Assembly: GCA_965276815.1 (NCBI GenBank)
Contig: CBDIBE010000011.1
Location: 1,299,799 to 1,363,798 of the forward strand
Origin: JAVVHH01 sp965276815
Lineage (GTDB): Bacteria; Pseudomonadota; Alphaproteobacteria; Acetobacterales; Acetobacteraceae
Direction of reading: 5' to 3'
Length of the DNA stretch: 64,000 nucleotides
Position 1 is the stretch's first letter. Every line of letters starts with the position of its first letter. A program made the translations under genes and the position numbers. The notes beneath the pieces were generated by a model. It saw nothing but the letters and a program-made list of their open reading frames with translations, was not told where the DNA came from and did not search any database. This document shows positions 6,450 through 15,896 of this stretch, piece after piece.

Positions 6450-8462
6450 TCATTGCGCCGCGACGACCATCTCCGGGATCTCGGGCGGCGGGGGCAGCTC
6501 GGCGAACCGCTCGCGGACCGCGGCATAGGCGCGGATCACGTCGGCCGCGCCGCCATCCGGCCCGGCGACCTGGCCAGCAAGTGCGGCGAACACGCGGTGC
6601 TTGATGAAGTAGCGCCAGGGGATCGGGGCCGCGAGCAGGATCGTGGTCAGCACCTCGTAGCGCCGGCGGGTCCAGACCGCCTCATGCGCGACCCGGCCGG
6701 GACCGTGCCCGAACTCCTCGTTGACCCGCTTGCGAGATAGCTCGCCGCGCAGCCGCGCCGTCGCCCGCTGATCGAAGGCGCCGGCCTCGATCACCACGCC
6801 ATAATCCGCCCGCGCCCGCTCGGCCGAGACGAAGCCGCGGCGCACATCGGTCAGCACGTCTTCGGCCGGGCGCTCCAGCGCGTCGCCGTAACCGCCGCCG
6901 CCGGGTCCCTGGATCAGCAAGGTGTCGCCGGGCTCGCACATGACGATGTCAGTCGAGCCGAGCTCGACCGTGTGCGGGCCCGCCGGGTTGCGGGCGAAGC
7001 GCGAGGTCGCCCCCGACTGGCCGCCGACGAAGCCCCAGGCGGAGATGATGGAGCGGTCGCGGTTGCGGGCGGTGACCATGGATTGCGGCGCGAATACCTG
7101 GAACTCCATCTCCAGCGCCGAGCCGCCGCGCCAGCGTCCAGCGCCGCCCGTGTCCGGCACGAGGCCATAGCGGTGGATGCGGATCGGCACCTCGGCCTCA
7201 TTGATCTCCACCGGGGTGTTCTTCAGGAACGAGGTGTTGGCGCCGCCGCCCTCCGCGCCGTCGGCGGAGGGACCGCCGCCGGCGCCACCGCCCACCGGGC
7301 CGATCGAGGCCATGATCGGCCGTCCGGCCCGGGTCGACGTCTTCACGTTCATGATGCTCAGCCCCATCGAAGGCGAGGCGGGCAACCGGGTCGACGCGGC
7401 CCGGGCAAAAGCGCCGATCGTGGCCGCCTGGACCACCGTACAGGTCAGGCTGCGCATGCCGACCGCGGCCGGTTCGATTGCATGCATGACCGTGCCAGGC
7501 GGCAGCACGGCGCGCATCGGCCGGGTCAGCCCGTAATTCAGCGTCAGCGTCGGGTCGAGCGTGTACACTGCATAGACTGCGCCCACCATGGCCAGCATGT
7601 GCCGCTCCCGGCCGCCAGTCGGCATGTTGAGCGAGGCGACGAGTTGCGGGTCGCTGCCGGTGAAGTCGAGCTCGGCCTCGTCGCCGGTGATACGCAGCGT
7701 GACCGCGATCCGCATCGGATAGCCGCCGACAGAGTCCTCGTCGGCGTAATCGGCAAAGAAGTATTCGCCGTCCGGCAGGCTCGCGAGCAGCGCGCGCGAC
7801 TGGCGCTCCGAATAGTCGAGCAACATCGGCAGCCCGGCGCGGAAGCCATCGAGCCCGAAGCGGTCGACTATGTCGTGCACCTTGCGCTCGCCGACATTGC
7901 AGCAGGCGATCTGCGCGTTCAGGTCGCCCCAATTCTGCTCCGGCAGGCGCACGTTGCGGTTGATGATCTGCAGCAAATCCTCGTTCATCTTGCCGTCGCG
8001 CATGAGGCGCAGCGGCGGGATCCGCAGACCCTCTTGCTGGATCTCGGTCAGCGTGCGCGACAGCGTGGCCGGGACGGCGCCGCCGACATCGGTGTTGTGG
8101 ATGTGGTTTCCGACGAAGCAGATCAGCTCGCCGTCGCGGAACACCGGCTTCCACAGATGAATATCCGGGGTGTGCGTGGCGACCGAGCCAGCATAGGGGT
8201 CGCTGGTGAGGCAGATATCGCCCTCGCGGTAGTCGAAGCGCGAGATGACGCCGCTGTAGTCGAGCCCGGTATACCAGGTGGCGCCGAACGTCTTTGGGGA
8301 CGCGACGGTCAGCCCCTCGGGGGTCAGCACCTGGCAGGAGAAATCCTCGGTTTCCTTGACGAAGGTCGAGTGCGCGGTGCGCATCAGCGTCCAACCCATC
8401 GCCTCGGCGGCCGCGGCGACATAGTTGGCGAGAACCTGTAGCGAGGCATTGTCGAGCTTCAT
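6450..8462 (-). CDS. hyuB: Hydantoinase B / oxoprolinase family, beta subunit
   Basis: The 670-residue protein begins MKLDNASLQVLANYVAAAAEAMG and has the HyuB signatures of early D-x-S-C-x-V (EDFSCQV), LTSDPYAGSVATHTPDIHLWKPVF, and glycine-rich GPVGGGAGGGPSADGAEGGG and GPGGGGYGDALERP. With HyuA it forms ATP-dependent cyclic amide hydrolases (N-methylhydantoinase, 5-oxoprolinase, related acetone/acetophenone carboxylases). The ATG at 8462 has GGGGAG upstream. It lies 11 bases after hyuA. The exact substrate cannot be read from sequence; the creatininase-family neighbour favours a hydantoin or creatinine-type cyclic amide. Confidence 0.9.
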   Translation of the reverse strand: MKLDNASLQVLANYVAAAAEAMGWTLMRTAHSTFVKETEDFSCQVLTPEGLTVASPKTFGATWYTGLDYSGVISRFDYREGDICLTSDPYAGSVATHTPDIHLWKPVFRDGELICFVGNHIHNTDVGGAVPATLSRTLTEIQQEGLRIPPLRLMRDGKMNEDLLQIINRNVRLPEQNWGDLNAQIACCNVGERKVHDIVDRFGLDGFRAGLPMLLDYSERQSRALLASLPDGEYFFADYADEDSVGGYPMRIAVTLRITGDEAELDFTGSDPQLVASLNMPTGGRERHMLAMVGAVYAVYTLDPTLTLNYGLTRPMRAVLPPGTVMHAIEPAAVGMRSLTCTVVQAATIGAFARAASTRLPASPSMGLSIMNVKTSTRAGRPIMASIGPVGGGAGGGPSADGAEGGGANTSFLKNTPVEINEAEVPIRIHRYGLVPDTGGAGRWRGGSALEMEFQVFAPQSMVTARNRDRSIISAWGFVGGQSGATSRFARNPAGPHTVELGSTDIVMCEPGDTLLIQGPGGGGYGDALERPAEDVLTDVRRGFVSAERARADYGVVIEAGAFDQRATARLRGELSRKRVNEEFGHGPGRVAHEAVWTRRRYEVLTTILLAAPIPWRYFIKHRVFAALAGQVAGPDGGAADVIRAYAAVRERFAELPPPPEIPEMVVAAQ

Positions 8463-8473
8463 GCTGATCTCCC

Positions 8474-10507
8474 CTACACGATGCGGAGGTTGGTCCATTC
8501 GTCCACCCGGGCGGTGAAGCCCGGTGGGATGACGGTTGTGCAGTCCTCTTGGGTCACCACGGCGGGGCCGGCGAAGCGGTGGCCGGCGCGCAGGTCGGCG
8601 CGGCGATAGAGGCCGGCCTGCCGGGTTTGGCCGTCCAGCCAGACCGGCACCTCGCGCACCATCGGCGCCGCGGCGTCGACCGGTTCGTGGCGCGGCATGG
8701 CGGGTTTCGGCGTCTCGCCGGAAATCACCAGCCGGACGGAGACGATCTGCAGCGGCGCCGCGCGGTCGGCGTGGCCGTAGACGGTCTCGTGCGCACTGTG
8801 GAACGCCTCGGCGATGGCCGCGCCATCGGCCGCGGCGACTGCTTCGGCGGCCAGCGGCGTGTCCAACTCGAAGGCCTGGCCGCGGTAGCGCATCTCGGCC
8901 GAGTAGAGCAGAAGGTGCGCCCCTTGATGGCCCTGATCCTGCCGTAACCAGGCCAGCGCCCGCCGCTCCAACTCGGCGAAGGCGTCGCGCATGGTACCGG
9001 GCGCCGGGTCGTCGAGATCGAGATAGAGCGTCGTCAGAAAATCGTTCTTCAGATCGGCGATGAGGCCGCCGAGCGCGCTCAGCACGCCCGGCGCCGGCGG
9101 GATCAGGACCTCCCGCATGCCGAGGTCGCGGGCCAGGAAGCAGGCCAGCATCGGCCCGGCGCCGCCGAACCCCAAACAGGCGAACTCGCGCGGGTCGATG
9201 CCGAAGCGCGAGACGAGGCCGCTCACCTCGGCATACATGCCGCTGGTGCAGATGCGGATGATCGCCTCCGCCGTCGCCTCGACGGTCATCGAGAGGCGCT
9301 CCGCCAGCGGCGTGATTGCCGTTCTAGCCCGCTCCTGATCGACGACTACCGCGCCGTAGCCGACATCGGACAGGCCGATCAGACCGCAGGCGGCGAAGGC
9401 GTCGGTGATGGTGGGCCGAGTGCCGCCGCGCCCGTAGCAGGCGGGTCCCGGCCGCGACCCGGCGCTCTCCGGCCCGACTTTCAGCACGCCCAGCCGGTCG
9501 ATGCTGGCGATCGAGCCGCCGCCCTCGCCGATCGAGCTGACCGCGACCGAGGGCACGAAGATCTGGAACTCGCCAATCCGCTCGCCGGTGCCGTATTGCG
9601 GCTGCCCGTCGAGGATGATGGCCACGTCCGCCGAGGTCCCGCCGACGTCGAGGCTCATGCAGCGCGGCAACCCGGCCACTTGGGCGACATGGCTCGCGCC
9701 GATCACCCCCGAAGCGGTGCCGGACAGGATCATCTGCACGCAATCCTGCTTGCCCTGCTCGGCCGTCATCACCCCGCCATTCGACTTGGTGATCCGCGGC
9801 GGCGTCCGCACGCCGACTTGCTCCAGCGCCTCTTGCAACTGGGTCAAATACTGCGCGACGCGCGGCTGCACGTAGCCGCCGATCACCGCAGTGATGGTGC
9901 GCTCGTATTCGCGGATGATCGGCCAGGTCTCGTGCGAGCAGAACACCGGCAGATTAGGCACGGCGCGCTGCACCGCCGCCTTGGCCGCCAATTCGTGCGC
10001 GCCGTTGCGATAGGCGTGCAGGAACGCGATCACCACGCCCTCTGCACCGGCCTCGGCGGCGGCGCGCGCGGCATGCTCTACCGCAGTTTCGTCGAGCGTC
10101 GCCTCCTCGGCGCCATCTGCGCCGAGCCGGCCAGGGATGCCCCAGACCATGTCGCGCGGGATCAGCGGCGCCGGGCGCTTGGAGAGCAGGCTATACATGT
10201 CGGGAATCTTCAGCCGCGCGACTTCCAGCACGTCGCGGAACCCGGCCGTCGTGAACAACGCCAGCTTGAGCCCTTTGCGCTGGATGACGGTGTTGATGCC
10301 GACGGTCGTGCCATGGGTAAAATAGCCGATCGCCGCCGGCGCGATCCCATGCCGCTGCTCGAGCAGCCGCACGCCCTCGAGCACCTCGGCGCCGGGCTCG
10401 TCCGGCCGGGAGAATACTTTCAGGCTGGTAATCGCCTGGCTCTGTTCGTCGAACACCGCAAAGTCGGTAAATGAGCCGCCAATATCAACACCAACGCGAT
10501 AGGTCAC
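8474..10507 (-). CDS. hyuA: Hydantoinase A / oxoprolinase family, alpha subunit
   Basis: The 677-residue protein has the actin/ASKHA ATPase fold of HyuA: phosphate loop VGVDIGGSFTDFAVFD at residues 5-20, THGTTVGINTVIQRKG at about 65-80, SLDVGGTSADVAIILDGQ in the second nucleotide site, and FGGAGPMLACFLARDLGM. It phosphorylates the cyclic amide carbonyl before ring opening together with HyuB. It is the first gene of the hyuAB pair. Downstream on the same strand is only hyuB, while the polyamine-type binding protein gene lies upstream in the same orientation, about 75 bases away, and could share a transcript. Confidence 0.9.
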   Translation of the reverse strand: MTYRVGVDIGGSFTDFAVFDEQSQAITSLKVFSRPDEPGAEVLEGVRLLEQRHGIAPAAIGYFTHGTTVGINTVIQRKGLKLALFTTAGFRDVLEVARLKIPDMYSLLSKRPAPLIPRDMVWGIPGRLGADGAEEATLDETAVEHAARAAAEAGAEGVVIAFLHAYRNGAHELAAKAAVQRAVPNLPVFCSHETWPIIREYERTITAVIGGYVQPRVAQYLTQLQEALEQVGVRTPPRITKSNGGVMTAEQGKQDCVQMILSGTASGVIGASHVAQVAGLPRCMSLDVGGTSADVAIILDGQPQYGTGERIGEFQIFVPSVAVSSIGEGGGSIASIDRLGVLKVGPESAGSRPGPACYGRGGTRPTITDAFAACGLIGLSDVGYGAVVVDQERARTAITPLAERLSMTVEATAEAIIRICTSGMYAEVSGLVSRFGIDPREFACLGFGGAGPMLACFLARDLGMREVLIPPAPGVLSALGGLIADLKNDFLTTLYLDLDDPAPGTMRDAFAELERRALAWLRQDQGHQGAHLLLYSAEMRYRGQAFELDTPLAAEAVAAADGAAIAEAFHSAHETVYGHADRAAPLQIVSVRLVISGETPKPAMPRHEPVDAAAPMVREVPVWLDGQTRQAGLYRRADLRAGHRFAGPAVVTQEDCTTVIPPGFTARVDEWTNLRIV

Positions 10508-10583
10508 TGGTTCAAGCTCCGCTTGGTGACCGATGAACGGTGCGCAAGTGCCCGATCACCGGACTCCGATCACTGGTTCCTGT
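10508..10583. other. Short intergenic region with degenerate direct repeats
   Basis: The gap contains GATCACCGG and GATCACTGG 15 bases apart, and TCACTGGTTC at both 10504-10513 and 10570-10579. These look like decayed copies of a short motif. No function is implied. Confidence 0.3.
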
Positions 10584-11615
10584 TTACTGCCCGATCTTCT
10601 CGTTCCACGCCTCGAGCCAGGCGCCCAGCTTGGGCACGATTTGCTTGTAGGGCGGGACGACCAGGATGTCGGTGGGCGTGATCTCGTGCGCCACGCTCGG
10701 ATCGATCTTGGCGTCCTTGTTGGCCACGCCGTAGCGGATCGCGCTGCCGAAGCAGGATTGCTGCTGGGCCGCCAACGCGAAATTGGCGAATTGCGCGCCG
10801 AGCGGGTTGCTGTTTTTCACCGTCTGAATCCAGGTGACCGCGACGATCACGCCGGGCTCAGGCGAGTAGTATTTGTAGTCCTTGTTGCCGTCGTCGATGA
10901 ACGCCCAGGCGCGGCCGTCCCAATACAGCGCCATGTCAATGTCGCCGCTTTTCAGATTGTTCAGCACGCCATTCGGGTCGGTCCAGAACGAGATGTTGCC
11001 GCTGTTCTGCATCTTCTTGATCATGTCCAGGCCCGGAATGATGTTATCCTCATCGCCGCCGTATTGCTTGGCAAACCACCAAATCGACACGGTGAACCCG
11101 CCGCTCGGATAGGTCACGCTCGGCATTGAGGCCTTCCACTTGCCCGCGATCGTGCCGGAAACGAAGTCCTTCCAAGTCTTCGGCGGGTCCTTGACGGTCT
11201 GCGAATTGTAGAGAATGCCCATCGCGCCGTAATTGTGCGGCACCCCGTAATAATCGGGGCTCATCGCCTGCAGCCGCGGCACCACGTTGAAGGCGTTGGA
11301 TACCTCCTCCTTGGTGAACCTGTTCACCAGGCCGCGGTCGATCGCTTCATAGGCGTTCTCGGTGGGCATGTAGATCACGTCCAGCGGCGGCTTCTGCGGG
11401 CTGGCGGCGATCTGGTTGAGCCACTGCGTCGGCGTCCCCAGCACAACATCCACCGTCTTGCCGGTCTGCGCATGGAAGGGGTCGATGATGCACTTGCGCA
11501 GGCTCTGCTCCCAGACGCCGCCAAACGCGCCGACGGTCAGGTCCGCCGCCCGCGCGCCGGCCGCGCCCGCCAATGCGAAAGCCGCCGCCAGAAACCATAC
11601 CGAACCGTGCCGCAT
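10584..11615 (-). CDS. potD: Periplasmic solute-binding protein of polyamine-type ABC importer
   Basis: The 343-residue product starts with a Sec signal (MRHGSVWFLAAAFALAG, cleavage near GARA-ADL). The mature part has the SBP_bac_8 / PotD-like fold: LTVGAFGGVWEQSLRKCIIDPF, LDVIYMPTENAYEAIDRGLV and MALYWDGRAWAFIDDG. Ligands in this family are polyamines, putrescine-like amines or small organic acids. The ATG at 11615 gives a standard signal peptide; a start 33 bases earlier is possible. It is divergent from the ATPase/permease genes that complete the importer, so a short shared promoter region probably drives both. Confidence 0.85.
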   Translation of the reverse strand: MRHGSVWFLAAAFALAGAAGARAADLTVGAFGGVWEQSLRKCIIDPFHAQTGKTVDVVLGTPTQWLNQIAASPQKPPLDVIYMPTENAYEAIDRGLVNRFTKEEVSNAFNVVPRLQAMSPDYYGVPHNYGAMGILYNSQTVKDPPKTWKDFVSGTIAGKWKASMPSVTYPSGGFTVSIWWFAKQYGGDEDNIIPGLDMIKKMQNSGNISFWTDPNGVLNNLKSGDIDMALYWDGRAWAFIDDGNKDYKYYSPEPGVIVAVTWIQTVKNSNPLGAQFANFALAAQQQSCFGSAIRYGVANKDAKIDPSVAHEITPTDILVVPPYKQIVPKLGAWLEAWNEKIGQ

Positions 11616-11646
11616 CCGTCGGATCCCCTGACAATCGTTTTGTGCC

Positions 11647-12783
11647 ATGCCGCACCGCACTATAGAGAGGAACCGGACCGCAAGCACAGAGGCCTATTTG
11701 ACCCGTACCCCCGCCCCTCTGCGTCTCGACGGCATCAGCAAGAGCTTCGGCCAGGTGCGGGTCCTGCAGCCGCTGGACCTCGAGGTGGCCGACGGCGAGA
11801 TGCTGGCCCTGCTCGGCCCGTCTGGCTGCGGCAAGACCACCACGCTGCGGGTGATCGCCGGCTTCGAGGCGCCGGACACCGGCCGGGTGCTGATCGGGTC
11901 CAAGGACGTGACCCGGCTGCCGCCGAACAAGCGCGCGCTCGGCATGGTGTTCCAGAGCTACAGCCTGTTTCCGCACATGACGGTCGCCGAGAACGTCGCC
12001 TTCGGCCTCCGCATGCGCGGCACCAGCCGTGCCGAGCGCGCCCGCGTGGTGCGGACGATGCTGAAGACGGTGCGGCTGCAGCAATTCGAGGACCGCGCCG
12101 TCCAGCAACTCAGCGGCGGCCAGCAGCAGCGCGTGGCGCTCGCCCGGGCGCTGGCGACGGAACCCTCGGTCCTGCTGCTCGACGAGCCGCTGGGCGCGCT
12201 CGACAAGTCGTTGCGAGAACGCATGCAGTTCGAGTTGCGGCAATTGCAGCGGCGGTTCGGCATCACCTCGATCCTGGTCACCCACGACCAGGAAGAGGCG
12301 CTGACGATCAGCGACCGGATTGCGGTCATGGAGGCCGGGACCGTGGTCCAGCTCGGGGCGCCGACCGAGGTCTATGCCAAGCCGCGCACGCGCTTCGTCT
12401 CGGAATTCCTGGGGACGGCGAATATCTTCTCCGGCCGGGTGGAGGCGGCTACCGGTCGCGACGAATGGTCGGTCGCGCTCACGATACAGCCTGGCACGCG
12501 CGGCGGCGTGCGCGAGCCCGGGCTGGCGCCGGGTCAAACCGTGACGTTCGCGGTGCGTCCGGAGCGCACGCGACTTGCGCCGCCAGACGCCGCCCGGCTG
12601 CGCGCCAGCGTGCAGGACGTGGTGTTCCGCGGCGCCTATTACGCGTACGAATTGGCGTTGCCCGGCCAGGAAGCGATGCTGTTCGCCTATGCCCAGGCGG
12701 ATTTGCCGGTGCCGGCGGACCGCCTCGTCAGCCTCGACTGGGACCCGGCGGACGCCACCATCCTGCGCGAGGCCGCGCCATGA
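11647..12783 (+). CDS. potA: ABC transporter ATPase, polyamine (PotA-like)
   Basis: The protein (378 residues from the ATG) has Walker A GPSGCGKTT at 57-65, Q-loop FQSYSLFPH, signature LSGGQ at 155-159, Walker B LLLDE at 176-180 and the switch His in VTHDQEEAL. The C-terminal 90 residues form the TOBE-like regulatory domain typical of PotA/FbpC (TVTFAVRPERTRL). The start is uncertain: a TTG at 11698 with AGAGG upstream would leave more room for divergent promoters and trims an unconserved N-terminus. Its stop overlaps the potB start (ATGA). Confidence 0.9.
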   Translation: MPHRTIERNRTASTEAYLTRTPAPLRLDGISKSFGQVRVLQPLDLEVADGEMLALLGPSGCGKTTTLRVIAGFEAPDTGRVLIGSKDVTRLPPNKRALGMVFQSYSLFPHMTVAENVAFGLRMRGTSRAERARVVRTMLKTVRLQQFEDRAVQQLSGGQQQRVALARALATEPSVLLLDEPLGALDKSLRERMQFELRQLQRRFGITSILVTHDQEEALTISDRIAVMEAGTVVQLGAPTEVYAKPRTRFVSEFLGTANIFSGRVEAATGRDEWSVALTIQPGTRGGVREPGLAPGQTVTFAVRPERTRLAPPDAARLRASVQDVVFRGAYYAYELALPGQEAMLFAYAQADLPVPADRLVSLDWDPADATILREAAP

Positions 12784-13586
12784 AACCCTACCGGTTGACC
12801 CGGCCAAGCTGGGCCGTGCCGGGCACGATCTTCGTTCTGCTGTTTTTCGTCGCTCCGCTGCTCGCCAATATCGGCCGGGGCTCGCAGACCGAGGCCTATG
12901 TCAAGCTGCTGACCGACTCCTACTATGCCGGCGTACTCTGGCGCACGCTGGAGATCGGCGTTGTAACGACGCTCGCCTGCCTGGTGGCCGGCTACCCGAT
13001 CGCCTATTTCATCGTGCGTCTCGCCGGGCGCTGGAGCGGGGCGATGGTGTTCATCGTCATCGCGCCGTTGCTGACCTCGATCATCATGCGCACGTTCGGC
13101 TGGCGGGTGATCCTGGCGACGCGCGGATTGTGGAACAGCGCGCTCGGCTGGCTCGGCGTGCCCGGCCGGCCGGTGAACTGGGCCGATCAGCCGATCGCCG
13201 TCTATCTCGGCCTCGTGCACGTGCTGGTGCCGTTCATGGTGCTGCCGATCGCCTCGGTGCTGCAAGGCGTCGATGTCCGGCTCGAGGAGAGCGCCCGCGT
13301 GCTCGGGGCGGGGCGGCTGCGCACGTTCCTGCACGTCACCTTGCCGCTGAGCGCCGAAGGCGTGGCCACTGGCTGCCTGCTGTGCTTCGTGCTGTGCAAC
13401 GGCAGCTTCCTGACCATGCTGCTGCTGGGCGGCGGCAAGATGACGACGCTTGCTCTGCTGATCTATCAGCAGTTCACCTCGGCCCAGGATGTCGGCTTCG
13501 CGGCGGCGCTCGGCAACGTGCTCATTTTGGTGGCGGTGATCTGCTTTGCGCTGCAGTTCGGCATGCTGCGCCGCCGGGCCGCCTAA
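12780..13586 (+). CDS. potB: ABC permease, polyamine type (PotB-like)
   Basis: The 268-residue inner-membrane protein has about six transmembrane segments and the EAA loop that docks the ATPase (LEESARVLGAGRLRTFLHVTLP, near residues 162-182). It overlaps potA by 4 bases and potC by 1 base, so the subunits are translationally coupled. Sequence features such as FVAPLLANIGRG and LTSIIMRTFGWRVILATRG match the PotB/PotH branch. Together with PotC it forms the channel for the ligand captured by the divergently encoded binding protein. Confidence 0.9.
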   Translation: MKPYRLTRPSWAVPGTIFVLLFFVAPLLANIGRGSQTEAYVKLLTDSYYAGVLWRTLEIGVVTTLACLVAGYPIAYFIVRLAGRWSGAMVFIVIAPLLTSIIMRTFGWRVILATRGLWNSALGWLGVPGRPVNWADQPIAVYLGLVHVLVPFMVLPIASVLQGVDVRLEESARVLGAGRLRTFLHVTLPLSAEGVATGCLLCFVLCNGSFLTMLLLGGGKMTTLALLIYQQFTSAQDVGFAAALGNVLILVAVICFALQFGMLRRRAA

Positions 13587-14365
13587 TGCGCTGGCTGCTC
13601 TATCTCTATGTCGGGCTGTTCACGCTGTTCATCGTGCTGCCGATCGGCGCGGTGGTCGTGGTGTCGTTCTCCTCGGCCTCGTTCATCGTCTTCCCGATGC
13701 CCGGCTTCAGCTTCCGCTGGTATCGGCACATCGTTGAATACCAGCCGTTCATCGACTCCCTGATCGTCTCGCTGGAGCTGGCGTTCGCCTCGGCGATCTG
13801 CTCGGCTTTGCTGGGCGTCCCGGCGGCGCTGGCGCTGGCACGCAGCCGCAGCAAGGCCGCCGGCGCCCTGGTCAACCTGCTCGTGGCCCCGGTCAGCGTG
13901 CCGGCGATCGTGCTGGGGTTCGCGCTGCTCTATTTCCTGGCGGGGTTAGGCTTGGGCCTGTCGTTCGTGTCGCTGCTGATCGCGCATAGCGTGGCGGGCA
14001 TGCCCTACGTGGTGCGCACGGTGCTGGCGACCTATCGCGGCGTGGCCCCGGCACTGGAAGAAGCAGCCTCGATCCTGGGGGCGAACCGGTGGCAGGTGCT
14101 CCGGCACGTGACCTTGCCAATGGTCCGCCCCGGCATCTTCGCCGGCGCGACTTTCGCGATCCTGACCTCGCTCGACAATCTGCCGCTCTCGTACTTCTTC
14201 GGCAGCGCCAGCACCAACACGCTGCCCGTGGTCATGCTGAGCTACATGGAGAACCAGTTTGACCCCTCGATTGCCGCGATCAGCGCCGTGCAATTGCTGA
14301 TCGCGCTACTCGCCCTCGTGTTGCTGGACCGGATCTACGGGGTGGAACGGCTGACCGTCGCCTGA
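13586..14365 (+). CDS. potC: ABC permease, polyamine type (PotC-like)
   Basis: The 259-residue inner-membrane protein has the PotC/PotI features: N-terminal helix LYVGLFTLFIVLPIGAVVVV, the FSFRWY segment, and an EAA loop (LEEAASILGANRWQVLRHVTLP). It starts one base inside the potB stop (TAATG) and ends the operon. The gene on the other side is convergent with a gap of only 15 bases, in which I see no clear terminator. Confidence 0.9.
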   Translation: MRWLLYLYVGLFTLFIVLPIGAVVVVSFSSASFIVFPMPGFSFRWYRHIVEYQPFIDSLIVSLELAFASAICSALLGVPAALALARSRSKAAGALVNLLVAPVSVPAIVLGFALLYFLAGLGLGLSFVSLLIAHSVAGMPYVVRTVLATYRGVAPALEEAASILGANRWQVLRHVTLPMVRPGIFAGATFAILTSLDNLPLSYFFGSASTNTLPVVMLSYMENQFDPSIAAISAVQLLIALLALVLLDRIYGVERLTVA

Positions 14366-14380
14366 CGTAAGCAGGCCCGG

Positions 14381-15175
14381 CTAGCCCCAATGGTCGGAGG
14401 CCTTCGCCGACCAGAGCGCATCCATTCCCAAGATCTCGGCAACTCGCGCGCTCTGCACCTCAAGCAGGCGCTCACCCTTCTCGGGCGTCGCTGCCACCCC
14501 GTTGCCGATCACGCCGCCGCGGGCACGGGCGTTCAGCGCCTGCCAGCGGAACACTCCGGGGCCAACCAGCGCCTCGAGTTCCGGCCGGTCCTGGTCCGGG
14601 CCGCGCGCCTCGTCCAGCCGGCCGCGATCGATCAGCGCCGGCTCCGTCGCCATCATCATCGCCGTCTCCGCCTCGCAGGCGTGCAGCACGCGGTCCTGGT
14701 ATTCGAGGATTTCTGGCAGCTTTTCCTTCGCCAGGTCGAAATAAGTCATCGTCACCAGCGGGATCTGCAGCTCCACCGTCAGCTCGCTGACCACGACCGT
14801 GAGCGGCGCGATGTTGCCGCCATGCCCGTTCAGCAGGCAGATGCGACGGAAGCCGCCGCGCACCAGCGAGCGCACGATCCCGCGCATCAGCCCATAGAAC
14901 GTCGCGAAATCGATGGTGACCGTGCCGCCCAGCTCCATGTGGTGCTCGGAGAAGCCGGTCCAGACCGTCGGCGTCACGAGCACCTTATGGCCCGCCGCGT
15001 CCAGCTTGGCAGCCGCCCGCATCGCCGCTTCCGTCACCAGCCGGAAATCGACCATCACCGGCAGATGCGGCCCGTGCTGCTCCATCGCGCCGACCGGAAC
15101 GATGACGATGGCGTCCCGCTCGGCCATACTCTTGACGGCCGGCGCGGTCAGGGCGGCGAATTCGAGCGAGCGCAT
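14381..15175 (-). CDS. Creatininase-family amidohydrolase
   Basis: The 264-residue protein carries the family metal sites: P-V-G-A-M-E32-Q-H34-G-P-H-L-P, D43, and H118 in NGHGGN, plus an acidic ligand in the ACEAETAMMM helix. Creatininase opens creatinine to creatine; relatives hydrolyse formamides and other cyclic or N-acyl amides in the cytoplasm using two metals. The ATG at 15175 with GGGATC upstream is preferred over a TTG at 15190. It lies among amino-acid/polyamine importers and close to hyuAB, which supports a role in amide or creatinine-like nitrogen catabolism, but the substrate is inferred. Confidence 0.85.
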   Translation of the reverse strand: MRSLEFAALTAPAVKSMAERDAIVIVPVGAMEQHGPHLPVMVDFRLVTEAAMRAAAKLDAAGHKVLVTPTVWTGFSEHHMELGGTVTIDFATFYGLMRGIVRSLVRGGFRRICLLNGHGGNIAPLTVVVSELTVELQIPLVTMTYFDLAKEKLPEILEYQDRVLHACEAETAMMMATEPALIDRGRLDEARGPDQDRPELEALVGPGVFRWQALNARARGGVIGNGVAATPEKGERLLEVQSARVAEILGMDALWSAKASDHWG

Positions 15176-15206
15176 GGATTGAGATCCCAAATGAAAGCGG
15201 TCCGGC

Positions 15207-15896
15207 GTGAATTATAGCTTCCGTTTCGCGCCAGTGATCAACCGGTCCGGCCAGTTGCTCGACGGCCTGGTCACCACGCTCTGGATCAGCGCCGCCGCAA
15301 TGCTGCTCGGCCTGCTGCTCGGCATCACCTGCGCCCTCGCGCTGCGCTCCGGACGGCGCCCGCTTCGCATCCTCGTCGCCTGCTATGTCGAGGCGATCCG
15401 CAACACGCCGCTGCTCGCGCAGCTCTTCTTCATCTATTTCGGCCTGCCCGCATTCGGGCTGCGGCTCGGCGCGATCACCGCCGCGATGATCGCGCTGGTC
15501 GTCAACCTCGGCGCCTATACGGCCGAAATCGTGCGCGGCGGCATCGACGCCGTGCCGCGCGGCCAAACCGACGCCGGCCTCGCCCTCGGCCTGACCCGGC
15601 TGCAAGTCTTCTTCCTGATTATCCTCAAGCCAGCGCTGAAGATCATGTTCCCCGCACTCGCCAGCCAGTTCACCTTGCTGATGCTGGCGACCTCGATCCT
15701 CAGCCAGATCGGCGTCGAAGACCTGTTCCACATGGCGGGCATGATCGACAGCGCGACATACCGCAGCTTCGAAGTCTATGCCGTGACCTGCGGCCTTTAT
15801 CTCGCGCTCGCAATCGCCTTCCGGCTGGGCTTCGCCCTGCTCTACCGCCTGTTGTTCGCCGAACGCGCGCCCCGCGTGCTGGCAGCACCTCCCTGA
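15207..15896 (+). CDS. Polar amino-acid ABC permease 1 (HisM/GlnP type)
   Basis: The 229-residue inner-membrane protein belongs to the His/Glu/Gln/Arg permease family: FAPVINRSGQLLDGLVTTLWISA at the N-terminus, RNTPLLAQLFFIYFGLPA, and the EAA loop DAVPRGQTDAGLALGLTRLQVF. The start is a GTG at 15207 with a weak ribosome-binding site. A nine-codon ORF (15191-15217) overlaps the start. It is divergent from the creatininase-family gene with a 31-base gap. Its stop overlaps the next permease start (TGATG). Two permeases and a binding protein follow each other, but no ATPase gene is present. Confidence 0.88.
   Translation: MNYSFRFAPVINRSGQLLDGLVTTLWISAAAMLLGLLLGITCALALRSGRRPLRILVACYVEAIRNTPLLAQLFFIYFGLPAFGLRLGAITAAMIALVVNLGAYTAEIVRGGIDAVPRGQTDAGLALGLTRLQVFFLIILKPALKIMFPALASQFTLLMLATSILSQIGVEDLFHMAGMIDSATYRSFEVYAVTCGLYLALAIAFRLGFALLYRLLFAERAPRVLAAPP

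Noticed and set aside
6972..8441. 489-codon frame antisense to hyuB
   Set aside because: Low-complexity Arg/Ala/His translation without recognisable motifs; hyuB is unambiguous.
12575..14365. Large permease-fusion-like frame
   Set aside because: Its first two thirds are a shadow of potB; only the last 259 codons (potC) are permease-like, with a proper start at 13586.
15191..15217. Leader peptide before the amino-acid permease
   Set aside because: The tiny ORF has no run of regulatory codons and no terminator-like hairpin follows, so attenuation is not supported.
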